A DNA stretch of 64,000 bases from Liopterus haemorrhoidalis (Eukaryota > Arthropoda > Insecta > Coleoptera > Dytiscidae): positions 11,827,934-11,891,933 of the forward strand of contig OZ020616.1 in NCBI GenBank assembly GCA_963971575.1, read 5' to 3'. The translations under genes and the position numbers were made by a program. The notes under the pieces were generated by a model. That model was not told the DNA's origin. It did not search any database and was given only the letters and a program-made list of their open reading frames with translations. Shown piece after piece: positions 43,891-55,350 of the stretch. The stretch's first letter is position 1. Every line of letters begins with the position of its first letter.

Positions 43891-44866
43891 AACTACTTAA
43901 GAAGAGAAAAAGGGGACTAATCCACCCCAAGAAATTGGATTTAGAAAGCACAATGAGCGGCGAAATACCACAAGGGATGTTAAGCCACTATATATAATTG
44001 AAGAATTAGGTACAGCTGGCTCTGGCTCTGGCATCCAGATGCGAGCGAATCTCAAGCATGCTTGTAAGTCTCTAGATGGAGGCACGTGGATTATTCGTGC
44101 AAAAGTAATTGACATTTATGATTTTTATGTACCCACAAATTAGTATCATTTACGGAATACCTACAAAACTCTTAATCTGACACATTGTCACTTTCTCATG
44201 TGTAAAAATGTCTTGGTTCTATAGCTAGTCTATCTCAAGCGGTTTTATTAGCGCGACAATTTGAAAGTACTGCTATTTAAAATTACTTCAGTTTCTATAC
44301 TTACGATTTACATGAAAGGAAGAGAGATAAAATAGGCAAGTTTAAAAAGAATGTGTTTAACAAAAAGCTTCCTACTTACAATATTATTTTAATTATTTCC
44401 GATTTAGTTCACAATTTAGCATAAAAACGTATTTTACCTTTGACTTTAATGTTTTTAATGTGACAAGGGTTGTTGATCTCCATAAAATATTCCTCCTGCC
44501 CTGAAAAAAATCATCCCATTTCTCGTACATTAAAACAAAGTGTCTACATACGTTGACATTCCCGCCGCTCCCAAACACATTAGGTCCATGTCACCCATCT
44601 TCTAATTGTCATCAGATCATAGGACATTCATTTATTCATATTCTGGAGTTCAGAGCGATCCATATCGCACCGTCTACCCATTGTCTCTTCTATCATAGGT
44701 ATGTTTAGACAAGCAAGTGTTAAGATGATGAATCGGTAAAAACTGTTGTCATATGAATGACCGATTACACTCCAAATGTGTACTCAGTATGTTCATTCAA
44801 ACTTATAGTTTATACATTGATTAGGGTTTCGAGTGATGATTTTATGCAATAAGTTTGAGTAAAATA
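43891..44866. other. non-coding, no recognised content
   Basis: CTCTGGCTCTGG at 44018 is a short tandem. The rest is unrecognised up to the TA target of mariner B. Confidence 0.3.
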
Positions 44867-44908
44867 CGAGGGCTACCTTTTAAGTTTTTACAAAAACTAA
44901 GAAATATA

Positions 44909-44914
44909 TATATG

Positions 44915-44952
<38 letters not shown>

Positions 44953-45306
44953 GAAATATGGTTCTATATGGTAGTAAATAAGAACTATTATTTCTCCTTA
45001 TATATATATATATATAATGATAAGAATTATTTGGGATAATGAAGAAGGCGATGGAGTTATGCAATTATTTCATAATCGATCCAATATTTCGTTTATTCTT
45101 CATAAACTTTGTTCAAGGATGTCAAAATATTTAAGCATATCGCAAAGATGAAAAAACAGTTTGAAGAATAAACGAAATATTGGATCGATTATGAAATAAT
45201 TGCATAACTCCATCGCCTTCTTCTTTATCCCAAATAATTCTTATCATTATATGTCTCAACAGAAGATCAAAAATTCTCCGTCTGGTTATATATATATATA
45301 TATATA
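44909..45306. mobile_element. foldback element flanked by (TA)n, nested in mariner B
   Basis: Left and right sides are (TA)n tracts. In the middle, 45014-45250 is a long inverted repeat with arms near 88 bp (AATGATAAGAATTATTTGGG ... AATATTTCGTTTATTCTT) around a loop of about 60 bases. Arms differ at very few positions, so it is young. It lies between CTAAGAAA and GAATAAACTGTTTTATTG of the mariner. Confidence 0.85.
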
Positions 45307-45418
45307 TATTGAATAAACTGTTTTATTGCTTTTCAAAATATTCGCCTTTGAGATTTATACACTTTTGCATGTGTTCAAACCAATTCTCGAAACATTTTTT
45401 CCACTCTGAAGTTGGTAT

Positions 45419-45899
45419 TAGGGTTTCCAATTATCCGACATTAATGATTATCCGGATATCGAATACAAAAAATTTAAAATATTCGGATGTATCCGGATAA
45501 CAAATAAGAAATTAAAGATAATACATTGAATCCAATATTCATGATGTTTTATAACTGATTTATTTAATTTAGTTTAAGTATTTTAATTATATACATTAAT
45601 AATTCACAAAATAATTTAAAAAAATTATATAATTAAATTTATTTCATTTTTAAAAATGCGTATATTAAAAAAAATAATTGCATTGAAAGTTTCAAAATTC
45701 AAGCGAGTTCTAATTTTTGTCCTAGTCAGACGTGCAATTGAAAAAACGCGCTCCAAAGTGACAGGTAAATCGAAAAAATTGTTGAAAAAAAAAATATTTT
45801 GTTTATTAAAAAAATATCCGGATTATCGGATATTCAATGAAAATTATCCGGATTATCGAATAGTCCAAATTGGTCGGATAATCCGGATTGTAAATCTTA
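45419..45899. mobile_element. hAT MITE, 481 bp, exact 8-bp duplication, nested in mariner B
   Basis: Ends TAGGGTTTCCAAT and (inverse) TAAGATTTACAAT, flanked by GTTGGTAT at 45411-45418 and 45900-45907. ATTATCCGGATTATCGGAT-like units repeat near both ends. A reading frame at 45656 runs through the right edge and is accidental. Confidence 0.85.
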
Positions 45900-46377
45900 G
45901 TTGGTATCTCAAAAACATGGTTTTCGAAGCTTCTAAGTTTCAACAGTTTCTAGACGTGACGAAAATTGCTGTCCACGCATTTTTTGGTTGACATTGGGGA
46001 ACAAAAAAAGTCGTTAAAGGATAAATCAGGTGAATATGGGCAATGAGACATTAATTGGATGTTTTTCTCCTTCAAATAATCAATTGTTTGACGTGCTGTG
46101 TGGGAGCTTGCATTTTCATGATAAACATTTCAATGATGCGACTTTTTGGTTGTTTTTCCTGATTTTGTCGATGACTTCTGACAAACAAATTGTATACCAT
46201 TCAGTATTAACTGTCCTCCGATTCTCTAAAAGAATGGTTGCGACATGTCCAGTACAATCGAAGAAACAAGCGATCATTTTCAAACAAGCGAATAACTTTT
46301 GTGGGTTTCGATTCATCTTGGAAGACCCACTCGATTGTTGCTTAGTTTCCGGTTCATATGAATAAATCCAAGTTTCG

Positions 46378-46749
46378 TCACCTGTAACGATGTTGTATAC
46401 GCATTTTGCAATACACCAATCGAGCCTTTTTTTGAGCTTCGGTCAAATTATGCGGAATCCATCGGGAACAGATCTTTGTCACAACTAAATGTTCATGCAG
46501 AATCGAATACATTGCAGTCTGCGATATGCCAAATGTTACCTCTATCTCACGTTTTGGTCGACCTTCACAAGATTCATCACTGACGGACGCACGACCACGA
46601 CGATATTCTGCAAACCAATTGTAAACAGTTTTTTCTGATGGTGCTTCATTACCAAAAGTTGAGCAAAGCGAATCTATGCATTGTTGTTGAGTTAGGCCTT
46701 TAATAAAATCGTAAAAAATCCAACGAAAACCTTCACGAGTAATATCCAC
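46378..46749 (-). pseudogene. mariner transposase, DNA-binding half (copy B)
   Basis: 123 codons: MDITREGFRWIFYDF, GLTQQQCIDSL, SEKTVYNWFAEYRRGRASV, a deletion around GRPK where copy A has about 20 more residues, then FGISQTAMYSILHEHLVV and RWIPHNLTEAQKKA. The catalytic half continues to 44880 in broken frames (ETKQQS, HDN, MRGQQFSS). Deletions and two inserted elements show it is inactive. Confidence 0.88.
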
Positions 46750-46922
46750 TTTTTCACAAACTTGTTTTTTTTTTAAACTTCACTGTCAACAAACCACTCG
46801 GTTAATTTATAAGCTGCCACTTATTTCGCAATAATAAATGTAAAATGTTACGAATATAGTGATGACATATTTCAATATTGCCATCTAGTGGTTGTTTGTA
46901 AAAACATAAATGGTAACCCTCG

Positions 46923-47247
46923 TATCACCCGGAAAAATAATGATCGAACTCGGAACCCGGACACAAGTCTTCAAAACCCGGAGTCTCCTAGCTAAACATG
47001 AAGAAGTGGCAATCCTAGTCCTAATCTAATCGCACAGTCCTAATCTTTCCTTGACATCCTTGAACTATTATTGGCTGTTTAATCTACAAATATATTCTTC
47101 CACCTTGTTTTCGGCCGGCCAATGTTTTGGTTTTTAATTGTTGGTTGTGGTATGTGTTATGGTTTTTTGGTACTCTATTATAATTGTTCTTTCCAGGTAA
47201 ACTTATATTCATTTTGTTTTATCTTTAATGCTAAAGATAATCAATAC
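46923..47247. other. non-coding
   Basis: GATCGAACTCGGAACCCGG at 46944 slightly resembles a tRNA T-arm but has no A-box partner. Nothing else recognised. Confidence 0.3.
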
Positions 47248-47475
47248 CTATTTTATCACTGTATTCTGTTCCATGCCTGGTTTGAAATATCCTGCAACAG
47301 ATCTGAGAAATTTCATCTTTGCTGCTAGATTTTTTTGTGCTATCCAATTTTTGCTACCATACAAACATGTAGGGATTGACATTTCATCCTTTACTCTTAA
47401 TTTTGTGATTTTTTTACATTTGAACTTGGTTCCCACAGTGTTTTTAAATTTAAATGGTCCATACACAATTAGTAA
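47248..47475 (-). pseudogene. LINE reverse transcriptase thumb fragment
   Basis: Minus strand: KDEMSIPTCLYGSKNWIAQK, then NLAAKMKFLRSVAGY. Family form: L-x-x-x-x-x-P-T-L-L-Y-G-S-E-x-W-x-x ... x-E-M-x-F-L-R-x-V-x-G-Y of RTE/CR1-like elements. Open but with neither the active site nor the tail. Confidence 0.72.
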
Positions 47476-48431
47476 TATTTATGAGACATAAGAGGGCGAC
47501 AGTGTTGAGTGATGTACGGTGAGCGGGCCTTCAATTAGTGCTGCGGTTCGCTGTCGTAATTGTTTGTTAATTACATGTGTTACTCTGGATAAATGACGAG
47601 ATTCATGTCTGGCACTGTTATTATCATTGTGTGCTAATCACAACCGGCTCAAACCACACTGACGTAGAATCAGGGGCAATAACTTAAGAATTAAAAAAGG
47701 GAAAAACAATTTTAAAGCAGTGGGAGTCTTTTAAAATTATGTTATGGTAGTCGTTAACCTTGTTACTTCAAAGTAATATTTTTAGGTAAAAATTTGTATT
47801 GCGTACTTCAGTGTAAAGAATTTTATATTAACCTTTTGTCCGCGAAAGCGTTACCCTTTCAACTTGCATTGTAACTTAAAACCGTCCTCCCACTTTTTTC
47901 AAACATTACCAAATAGTGTTCTTCAGGTTTTGCCTTTATGCTAATGAATTTTTCCTTCAATTTTGCCTCTATGCACTCAACTTTTAATGTGATCTTGATA
48001 GCAAGGAAGTATTATCTAAACCGTCTTTCCAAAAGTGGGTTCCACCGGAAGTTTCAGGAGCTCCGCTTTAATTGCAGATAAAATTGAATGAGTGTTTATT
48101 TTGAACTTTTGCTATATTGAAGAAATTATGTATCACTAAAAAAATATTTGGTTCATTCAATGTTTTATTAAAATTGGTGTAATGTCCGTCAATTATAGGT
48201 ATGGCAAAAGTTCCGCGATCTTTGGAAAATTGTATAAGAGTTCCAAGAGCTCTCTATTCATCTTCTTTTTTGTGCACTATCAGACGACTTGAATTTTGGC
48301 CTTGCTCACATCAGTTCTTTATCTTGATCTGTTAAGTATTAAGTCTTTCGACTAATCGACGAGTGTTTAATTTTTTTACCTAGATCCTCTTTACCAATTG
48401 GTATTGTTTTATTCTAATACCATGTCCTATT
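47476..48431. other. non-coding, no recognised content
   Basis: 47490-47690 is less AT-rich but carries no motif I can name. Confidence 0.3.
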
Positions 48432-48882
48432 CAGGGGCGCCGAGAGCGGTTTTGGGCCCCGGTAAAATAATAATTTCTGACCCGAGCCATAGGAAAACAT
48501 TAGTTTTGCCCCACCCCCTAAAAATTTATTATTACGGTCCATGACAGACAAAACTGTGCGTAGATAGAAATTCTTCTTTATTTTTTCTATAATATCAGAT
48601 ATATGTATCCACAGACAGATATGCAAAAAAGGGCCCAAAATACTAAATAACTGACGACAACATACAAAAAAAGTGTGCCATCAAATCGGGTCTGGATAGC
48701 TGATACCTGGACCCAATAGGTCCGGACCTATAGACACTATTATTTCAATCATTACTACAATTAGCTAGAAAGATATTAAAGGAATTATGCAAAAAATTCA
48801 CAAATACTAATATTGGATAGTGATTTGTCAAAAAATGAATCCAGTCCCGAGCCCCGATAATTTATATCGGCTTTCCCGCCTG
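48432..48882. mobile_element. possible hAT-like element
   Basis: Left CAGGGGCGCCGAGAGCGG with GGGCCCCGGTAAAAT. Right (inverse) CAGGCGGGAAAGCCGATA with CGGGGCTCGGGA. No matching 8-bp duplication, so the right end is tentative. Confidence 0.4.
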
Positions 48883-51184
48883 TCGACGCTTTTGTATTTA
48901 TCCATTGTCGTCTGTCTCATTTTTTTGTGATATTGGGCCCTTGTTGTATATCTAAATTCTTACGGATTTGTCATTTACCATTAATTTAAATGGAACCAAA
49001 GAATCGGCGTAGTATTTTATTTTAAAAACTGTGATTCAACCCTCGTCGATCTCACTTTGGTAGGGCCATGTTTTGAATCCATATATAATTACGACGCAGA
49101 ATTCGTGAATGTTTTCTTGCTAATCGAGTTTTTCATAGATATAATACACTGCTTTCAAATATTGCTTGCAATGTGCAATAACAATTAATTCTTTTAAAAA
49201 TACTTGACGCTTTAATTGTTTGCAATGTATTTTTGTTTTTGTTTTTAATTTAATTTATCCTTTTTTTTATTACGTGTTGGTATTAAGTGTTAATCTTTAC
49301 TTATATTTCAATTGCAATGCATAACTATATGTAATGTTACATTGTATTCAATATTATTTTTTCTTGAATTGTAGAAGCTATGCTTCAATTCTTTTCAAAT
49401 TAATATTAATAATGTTATTATTCTGAATGGGGCTTGGTAACTCTTACAGAACTGTAATTTTGAAAGTTCGAAATATGTCCTATATTTTAAAATTTACCAT
49501 TTGTTAATATTTCTGCTGTATTCACAATGTCAAAATTATAAATTAAAATTAGTACATAGAATTAACGGAAATGTTCGTTATATGTAACTGTTCGTTCGCG
49601 TTCACAACCTTCTTAATTAATATATATACTCATAATTTAAAATTAGGAGATTGTAAACTCAAAAATTTTACGGTTAATATCTAATTGACGTACGAGCAGT
49701 AAGCATCTGCCTATTCTAAATTTTTTTATGACCATATTGTTCTGTTTCTATCCATACTTGCTGTTTTCTTTGACCATAGATATTATTATCTCCTTTATTG
49801 CACAATCTCATAAAAGCAGCTGTTAAATATGGATCGATTAAGTATAAATCAATCGATATAAATAGTTTACTGGTACAACGCTAAATGTCAGTGTCTAAAT
49901 TTTAATTTTTTTATTTAGATTGTGCATACTACTTAATTTCCAGGCACAAATTTGACATAAGTATTAATTTATCGTTAATTTTAATTTATAATTTTGACAT
50001 ATTAAATGCAACATTAAATTTAGTGAACAAGTGTTCAGAATAACACCATAAGAATGGGACTTGTTCTTACTGGAGATAAATTGGTGGTACGCCAATGCAT
50101 AATGTTTCGTTCTAGGCTGAAACATGTCACCATACCCTGCACTTAGTGCGGTCATAATTTAATATCAATTACTGGTCAGTAATAGAGGTCTAACTAGTAG
50201 TTAGCACTATGTCGGCACTGTACCTATATCTAATGCCTACTCATCTTGCGCCGGAAATAACACCAATACCACATTCACATGGCAATCTTTCAATTAACAC
50301 ACATCATATATATCAACACTAAATTACCCGTCATAAATTTTAGATACCTATGAAACTGATCAAATTATAAATGATTTATTTGATATATTTCAAAATTTTA
50401 ATACAAGACATTTATTTGAATTACAGTTAAGGTGTTAATAAAATATTTTGCTCTTAGAACAGAAATCATACTCTTAAAAATTGACTGTATAAGCCAACGT
50501 TTCGTGAACTAGGGATAAGGGAGCGAGATTAATTCGCACATTGTGAAAGAGTTGCCAAAATGTTAATTCAGATTAATCTATTGGATCCTCAAATAATTAG
50601 GATTGTCCTACATATGATTTTTAAGGCCAGGCAGCCATTTTTACTGGCGCGATTGTTTATGGCACTAAATTATTTCAGCGATTAATAATTCGCAATCAGA
50701 CTTATTTTTCGAACGACGAGACTGTCGGAAATTGGAATGTGACGCAATAACCCAGGAAATACGTAGTTTTCGAAAGGAAGTTTTGCGGGATTTTGGAAAT
50801 TGTTGCGATTATAGGCCTTAAGGTGCAGTTTTCAAAATCACAAATTGTGATTAAATTTTTTTTGCAAAAAATGTTCTCTTGCAAATATCTCCTTTTCATT
50901 GCAAAATTCTAGAAAAATATGCCTAGAAAAAGAGAGATAAATTCTCTATAATTTAATAATGATTTTTTTTTTGTTGGATGAACGGTTTCGTCGTTATACC
51001 TCCCAAAGTTGGTACATTTTTCGAATTCATGAAAAATTTATTTTTCGCTGCAAAATTGATAGAAAAATATTATTATTTCAACTTGAATTTTGCTAATTTT
51101 CCAAAATATACCATTATTTTAATTATTATTATTTTTATTTATTTATTTTTTTCTTCTTTACTGAATTAAAAATGCAGTAAATTA
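48883..51184. other. non-coding, no recognised content
   Basis: 2.3 kb of AT-rich DNA. A 63-codon minus frame (50155-49964) and a 65-codon one (50899-50702) show no motif. No TIR, LTR or microsatellite stands out. Confidence 0.4.
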
Positions 51185-51474
51185 CGGAGATTTTTTCAGA
51201 TTTTTAGATCTATCATTTTAGGAGATAGGGTGGGGGACAAAAGTTTTTGACACATTCTTGGCAAAAATCTAATAAAAAAATTGATTTTTCAAAAATAAAA
51301 ATTGGTTTGTTGATCCACTCATTAAGAGGTTTCATTTGGTATGCCACTCAAAATTAAAAAAAAAAAAAAAATCTTTTTTATTAAATACATGAACTCTCAG
51401 TATTTTTCATATATATGGGTTAAAGAGTTGTATAATCATGCCATATTTCAACTTTCTATGTTGAGCCGTTTGGC
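51185..51474 (+). repeat. R1 copy, left part (split)
   Basis: TTTTTTCAGATTTTTAGATC, GGTGGGGGACAAA, TTAAAGAGTTGTATAATCAT and GAGCCGTTTGGC follow R1 order. It breaks at TTAA and resumes at 53171. Confidence 0.72.
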
Positions 51475-52595
51475 TTAAGGCGACGCACAACCCTATAGTT
51501 CTCAATAGTTTCTTATACAAAACTAATAATCAGAAATAAAATTAATAACAATCTATATATCAAAATTTGCAGCGAATTTTTATCTATATGCATTTTATCC
51601 ATCATACTAATTTTTTACTGTAGAAAAAACTGTTATGTAATTGTAAATAAGCAAATTGCATTATAGATGCCATCTTGTAAACCAATGGACGCATATTTGC
51701 GTACGATGCGGCAAATTGTAGCTAAAGCTTCATTATATAAATATGTTTGTAACTATTTTGCTTTATTGTGAAATCTTGATTCTTCTGCGATTTTCAAAAT
51801 AGTTGTTAACGGGTAAAAATGATTTAATTTTAGTGAAGAACACGTGTACCAAGTCGCATTCCATTATCTTCAAGTATAATATTTTTCGACGAAGGTTCTA
51901 AACTATTAGTAATCAAATCGAAAAAAATGTATTATTTGAACATTTCTACACAAAACTATATAAATATAAAAGGTATTCGAAATCCAAAAACAGATTTAAA
52001 AAATTACAGATCAATATCGCTGATTCTATTGAAAAGTCTTGCTGAAGTCTATTTTTAAGTTATTGAGCGATAATATTTTTGCAATAAATGTTTCTATAAT
52101 AGGGGATAGGCATGATTATTTAATTTTTTTTTATTATATTCCTCTTATTGCATATAAACATAAAAAACAGTTTTTAATTTTTTTTTTGTAATTTGAAGGC
52201 TTAAAAAAATCATAAATGTATTTAGCGCGCGAAAACGACGTGTGACGTCATACCCCTTCTAACTGACGCATGACACTACTAGCTTACCGGCGTACATAGT
52301 CTGTTTTGAACTTATTTGTTTGTATAACTTTTATAGGTTATGTAAAGTTAGAGTGATTTTAATTAAAATAAAGTTTAATTCTATAAAAACAATTTATACA
52401 TGTTTACCGAATTAAATTTTATATTAAAATAGATAACTTATATTACAGTATTTCAATTATGCCTCTAACGTTTTGAAACTTCATGTAAACAATGTAGTAC
52501 AATTCTGACATCTAAATTACATAAATAGTTACATTTTACAGAGTTGCAGCGTTTGTTTACATAAAGTTATAGAATATAAAATAAAAATTACTTAC

Positions 52596-52726
52596 AGGTC
52601 TGCTTTGACACCACGTATTTCTTCAGCACTGTAGCATTCATTATTTTTCATATATTCCATAAGCAAAAATGCATCAATGTTGGGTAAATTATCACTCTGT
52701 GCCCTAACAAAATCTTTATCTGCCAT
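52596..52726 (-). CDS. first coding exon, SWIM/YqaJ-family-like N-terminus
   Basis: ATG at 52726-52724 opens 43 codons plus two bases, then a consensus donor, GTAAGT (after CCT). It reads QSDNLPNIDAFLLMEYM, then AEEIRGVKAD. Insect genomes hold multicopy proteins of unknown role with an N-terminus of the form L-P-x-I-D-x-F-x-x-x-x-x-x ... x-x-E-x-R-G-x-K, followed by a SWIM zinc finger and a YqaJ-like nuclease domain; I place it there from memory. Upstream (higher coordinates) at 52845 is a CRE-like TGACGTCA. The next exon was not found at lower coordinates. Codons are unbroken, so the exon is either functional or recently captured. Confidence 0.6.
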
Positions 52727-52844
52727 TTTAATAATAAATGCGTGAAAAATTGTTTAAAAACAAATACAAAACTATCGAACTATACAATACACACACGTGT
52801 AAAGATTATGTTGTAGCTGTATCTGTGACGTGAAACCTATCCTT

Positions 52845-52852
52845 TGACGTCA
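52845..52852 (-). promoter_or_regulatory. CRE-like palindrome upstream of the exon
   Basis: TGACGTCA, about 120 bases before the ATG at 52726 in the minus sense. An identical site in the same 11-base context (TGACGTCATAC) is at 52243. Such sites bind CREB/ATF factors in animals; activity here is inference only. Confidence 0.35.
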
Positions 52853-53170
52853 TACTCAGCCGTTTTTACTCGGCAACCTTCGCTCCGTGGTCGGCTTATT
52901 TCAAATTTACAATATTTTAATTCAAAAATTTGGCTATAATATTAATTAAAATGTAATTTTTGTTTTGTTAGGTGACATAACTAACATTAACATATCAAAA
53001 TAATGTAGTTTTAAGGAAACACAAATTTTATGCGTATCCCCTATTAAAAATATCCTATTAGATAAACAAAAATTCGCTGCAAAATTTGATGTATAGATTG
53101 ATACTAATTTTATTTCAGATTGTTAGTTTTGTATAAGAAACTAATCTCTGGGGGTTAAACGCAGCCTTAA

Positions 53171-53265
53171 CATAGAAAATTTCTACCGTACAGACAGACA
53201 GACACATGAGAGACGTTATAAGGGTTTTTTGCTAGTCATACCTACAAAACCCTAAAAACAGGGAA
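53171..53265 (+). repeat. R1 copy, right part
   Basis: TTCTACCGTACAGACAGACA, GTTATAAGGGTTTTTTG and CATACCTACAAAACCCTAA, the R1 end. It belongs with 51185-51474. Confidence 0.82.
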
Positions 53266-53869
53266 TACAGTACCCCCACCACAAAACACACATGCACTTT
53301 CCTTGTTTACTTCTTCTTGTCCACAATCGAAGCCGTTATTTGACAGCCAGAAGCGATTGACTTCTGTCTTGTCTCATTATTCTTAAGAATATACTTAATT
53401 TCGTATCGACTTTTTAAGGTTTTCCTTTACCTTGAACTAAAATAGAGGTAATTTGCCATTGTCACCTTCCTGTACGACCACCTGAGCAGTTTTGGTAACA
53501 GTCAGTGATGGTATCGGAGCAGAAGACTACCGGGGTTTCTGTCCCATCACACCGATTTATCACTTGGCTTGCGTGCACTGTCAAGACATTTACGATGTCT
53601 TAACTTACGCCATTTGTTATTATGATTGTGATCGTTTTTGAACTTACTGTTTTTAAGATATTTGATATTTTAGCTACTAGATTAATGGTGTAAGTACAGG
53701 ATTTATAGTACGGAAAATGAAAGGATAAAAATAATTATTTCAATGTCGCCCTGCTTAGCTTTTGAGCTTCGGTCATAATCTGACTTGTTTTACACTAATT
53801 GGTTCTTAATTTGGTTGTTTGTTAGGATATTTTTGTCGAAGATGTTGACAGTCACCAAAAGAACGTTAT
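53266..53869. other. non-coding, no recognised content
   Basis: Nothing recognised. Confidence 0.35.
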
Positions 53870-54691
53870 AACAAAAAAATTGATGTGAAGTGTGAATATT
53901 CACACATTTCAGGGTTTCGCAGGTATATAATAAGTGAAGGCGGTATGCTGAGTGTGTAGGACAAATTTTACTTGTAATCACGGCAAAATGAACGATGTTT
54001 TTAAAATAATGTATCGTCTGTTAATCATATAAAAAGACTGGTTATTAAATTTACGCTCTTAAAAATTAAATACAACATTTGTCAAAATATAACTAGAATT
54101 TTGACAAAATAATTTCAACATAATAAAAATGCAAAAAAAAAACAGAAAAAATAAAATTCACTCCATACTCGAACTCGAAACCCTTCGTTTTCCAGAGAAT
54201 TTTAGCTTCCGACACCGCATGTGAGTGTCTTACATTGGTATAACTTTTGTACTTTGTGAACCAAAATCCACAAAAAATGCGTTATTTTCCGAAAACATAA
54301 TCTGATCAAAAATTCCTGTTGTACTATTTCGGTTCACACCAATATACATTACTTAGATTTTTTTTAGATTTTTAGTTTAAACCATCTGGGCTACAGGGTG
54401 TGGGACAAAAATTTTTTTGCACAATTTTGGCAAAAATCGCACCAAAATAATTTATTTTGCAAAAATAAAAATTTGATCGTTAATCCACGTACTAAGGGCT
54501 TTCATTTGATACCCTACTCAGAATTTAAAAAAAATATTTTTGTTTTCGATGAGCACATATTTGTTTATATTTTTAGGGGGGTATGTTTTTTAGATGTTTT
54601 AGTATTTTTCCTATGTGCGGGTCAAAGAGTTGTATAAGCATGCCAAATTTCAACTCTCTAGGTTTAGCCGTTTGGCTACAATTTTAACCGA

Positions 54692-54729
<38 letters not shown>

Positions 54730-54777
54730 GACAAAATGACGGTATAAGGGTTTTTTGGTCATACCTACAAAACCCTA
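53870..54777 (+). repeat. repeat family R1, complete copy
   Basis: ATTGATGTGAAGTGTGAATA, CAGGGTTTCGCAGGTAT, then GGCGGTATGCTGAGTGTGTA (a subfamily mark shared with 59775), GCACAATTTTGGCAAAAATC, GAACAGACAGACAG, and ACCTACAAAACCCTAA. The tRNA-like position (about 54165-54230) has CGAACTCGAAACCCTTCG and is decayed. Confidence 0.88.
54693..54729. repeat. (CAGA)n microsatellite in R1
   Basis: About nine CAGA units, the longest among the R1 copies here. Confidence 0.92.
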
Positions 54778-54990
54778 ACCAAACAGGGTAGCGTTAAGCT
54801 AGAACTCTAATGTTTACAATTTTTTTAAATCTGCCTAATATTTTTGAAACTGGTATAAATTTTTCTCTACTACCGCTATAGAATTTACCAATTCTAAAAT
54901 CAGTTTTGACTACAGAAAGTTAATATTCTAACACAAAAGTTGGAATGTTATTCTAAAGCACTATCTTCTTATGCATTTTGCGTGTATTTC

Positions 54991-55012
54991 ATTCCTTCAC
55001 TAGTGAAGGAAT
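54991..55012. repeat. perfect 22-base palindrome
   Basis: ATTCCTTCACT joined directly to AGTGAAGGAAT. A related ATTCCTTCGCGCTGAA occurs at 55070. Confidence 0.8.
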
Positions 55013-55350
55013 AATTATTCCATGTTCGTTGTCAGACGTTGTTATTGTTCACTATAAGGTATGCATTCCTTCGCGCTGAAAAGTATTGAAAACGGTATCT
55101 ATGGCGTATGAATAAATTAAACAAATGCATTTTTTTTTAAACAAGCTAAAATAACTAAATAAAAGCTAAAAGTAATAAAATAGTGGCCGATCTACGGCAA
55201 ATTAATCTAAAATAAACTAAAAAGAAATAAAAAAATAAGTCTAAATAATAAAGTAATTTGTTATGTAATGTAAATTACTTGTTAAAATAATTATTTGTTA
55301 AATTTGTTTTTTTTTTCTGGTGGTCGTGGAGAAAGTATGGTCTGTGATTC
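55013..55350. other. non-coding
   Basis: Repeated AAATAACTAAATAAAAGCTA-like phrases. No gene. Confidence 0.35.

Larger units (their letters stand above)
44867..46922 (-). mobile_element. mariner element, copy B, with both ends
   Basis: Left end CGAGGGCTACCTTTTAAG and right end (inverse) CGAGGGTTACCATTTATG, about 28 bp with three differences; TA on both sides (44865-44866, 46923-46924). Two later insertions, a TA-rich foldback (about 44909-45306) and a hAT MITE (45419-45899), raise its length to 2.06 kb from about 1.2 kb. Confidence 0.92.
52097..53046. mobile_element. nested inverted-repeat element carrying an exon
   Basis: TAATAGGGGATAGGCAT at the left and the inverse of TAATAGGGGATACGCAT at the right (one difference). 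At 12950 the R2 copy lacks this block at the same place (CTACGATTAAAAATATCC), confirming an insertion. Inside near both ends is the direct repeat TGACGTCATAC (52243 and 52845). The interior is less repeat-like and holds a coding exon on the minus strand. Confidence 0.68.
51479..53166. mobile_element. TTAA-flanked element containing R2-like sequence
   Basis: Bounded by TTAA (51475-51478 and 53167-53170). The ends GGCGACGCACAACCC and (inverse) GGCTGCGTTTAACCC are followed by a much better inverted repeat, TTTCTTATACAAAACTAA and GCAGCGAATTTTT, about 75 bp. It interrupts R1 between GCCGTTTGGC and TTCTACCG. The TTAA target suggests piggyBac-type integration. Parts of the interior match R2 at 12545-13000 (inverse). 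A further element (52097-53046) sits inside. Confidence 0.65.

Noticed and set aside
45656..45991. 111-codon plus frame
   Set aside because: It runs across the edge of a hAT MITE with an exact target duplication, so it cannot be an ancestral gene.
49964..50155. 63-codon minus frame with fairly normal residue mix
   Set aside because: No motif, no splice context and no homologue I can recall; not enough to call.
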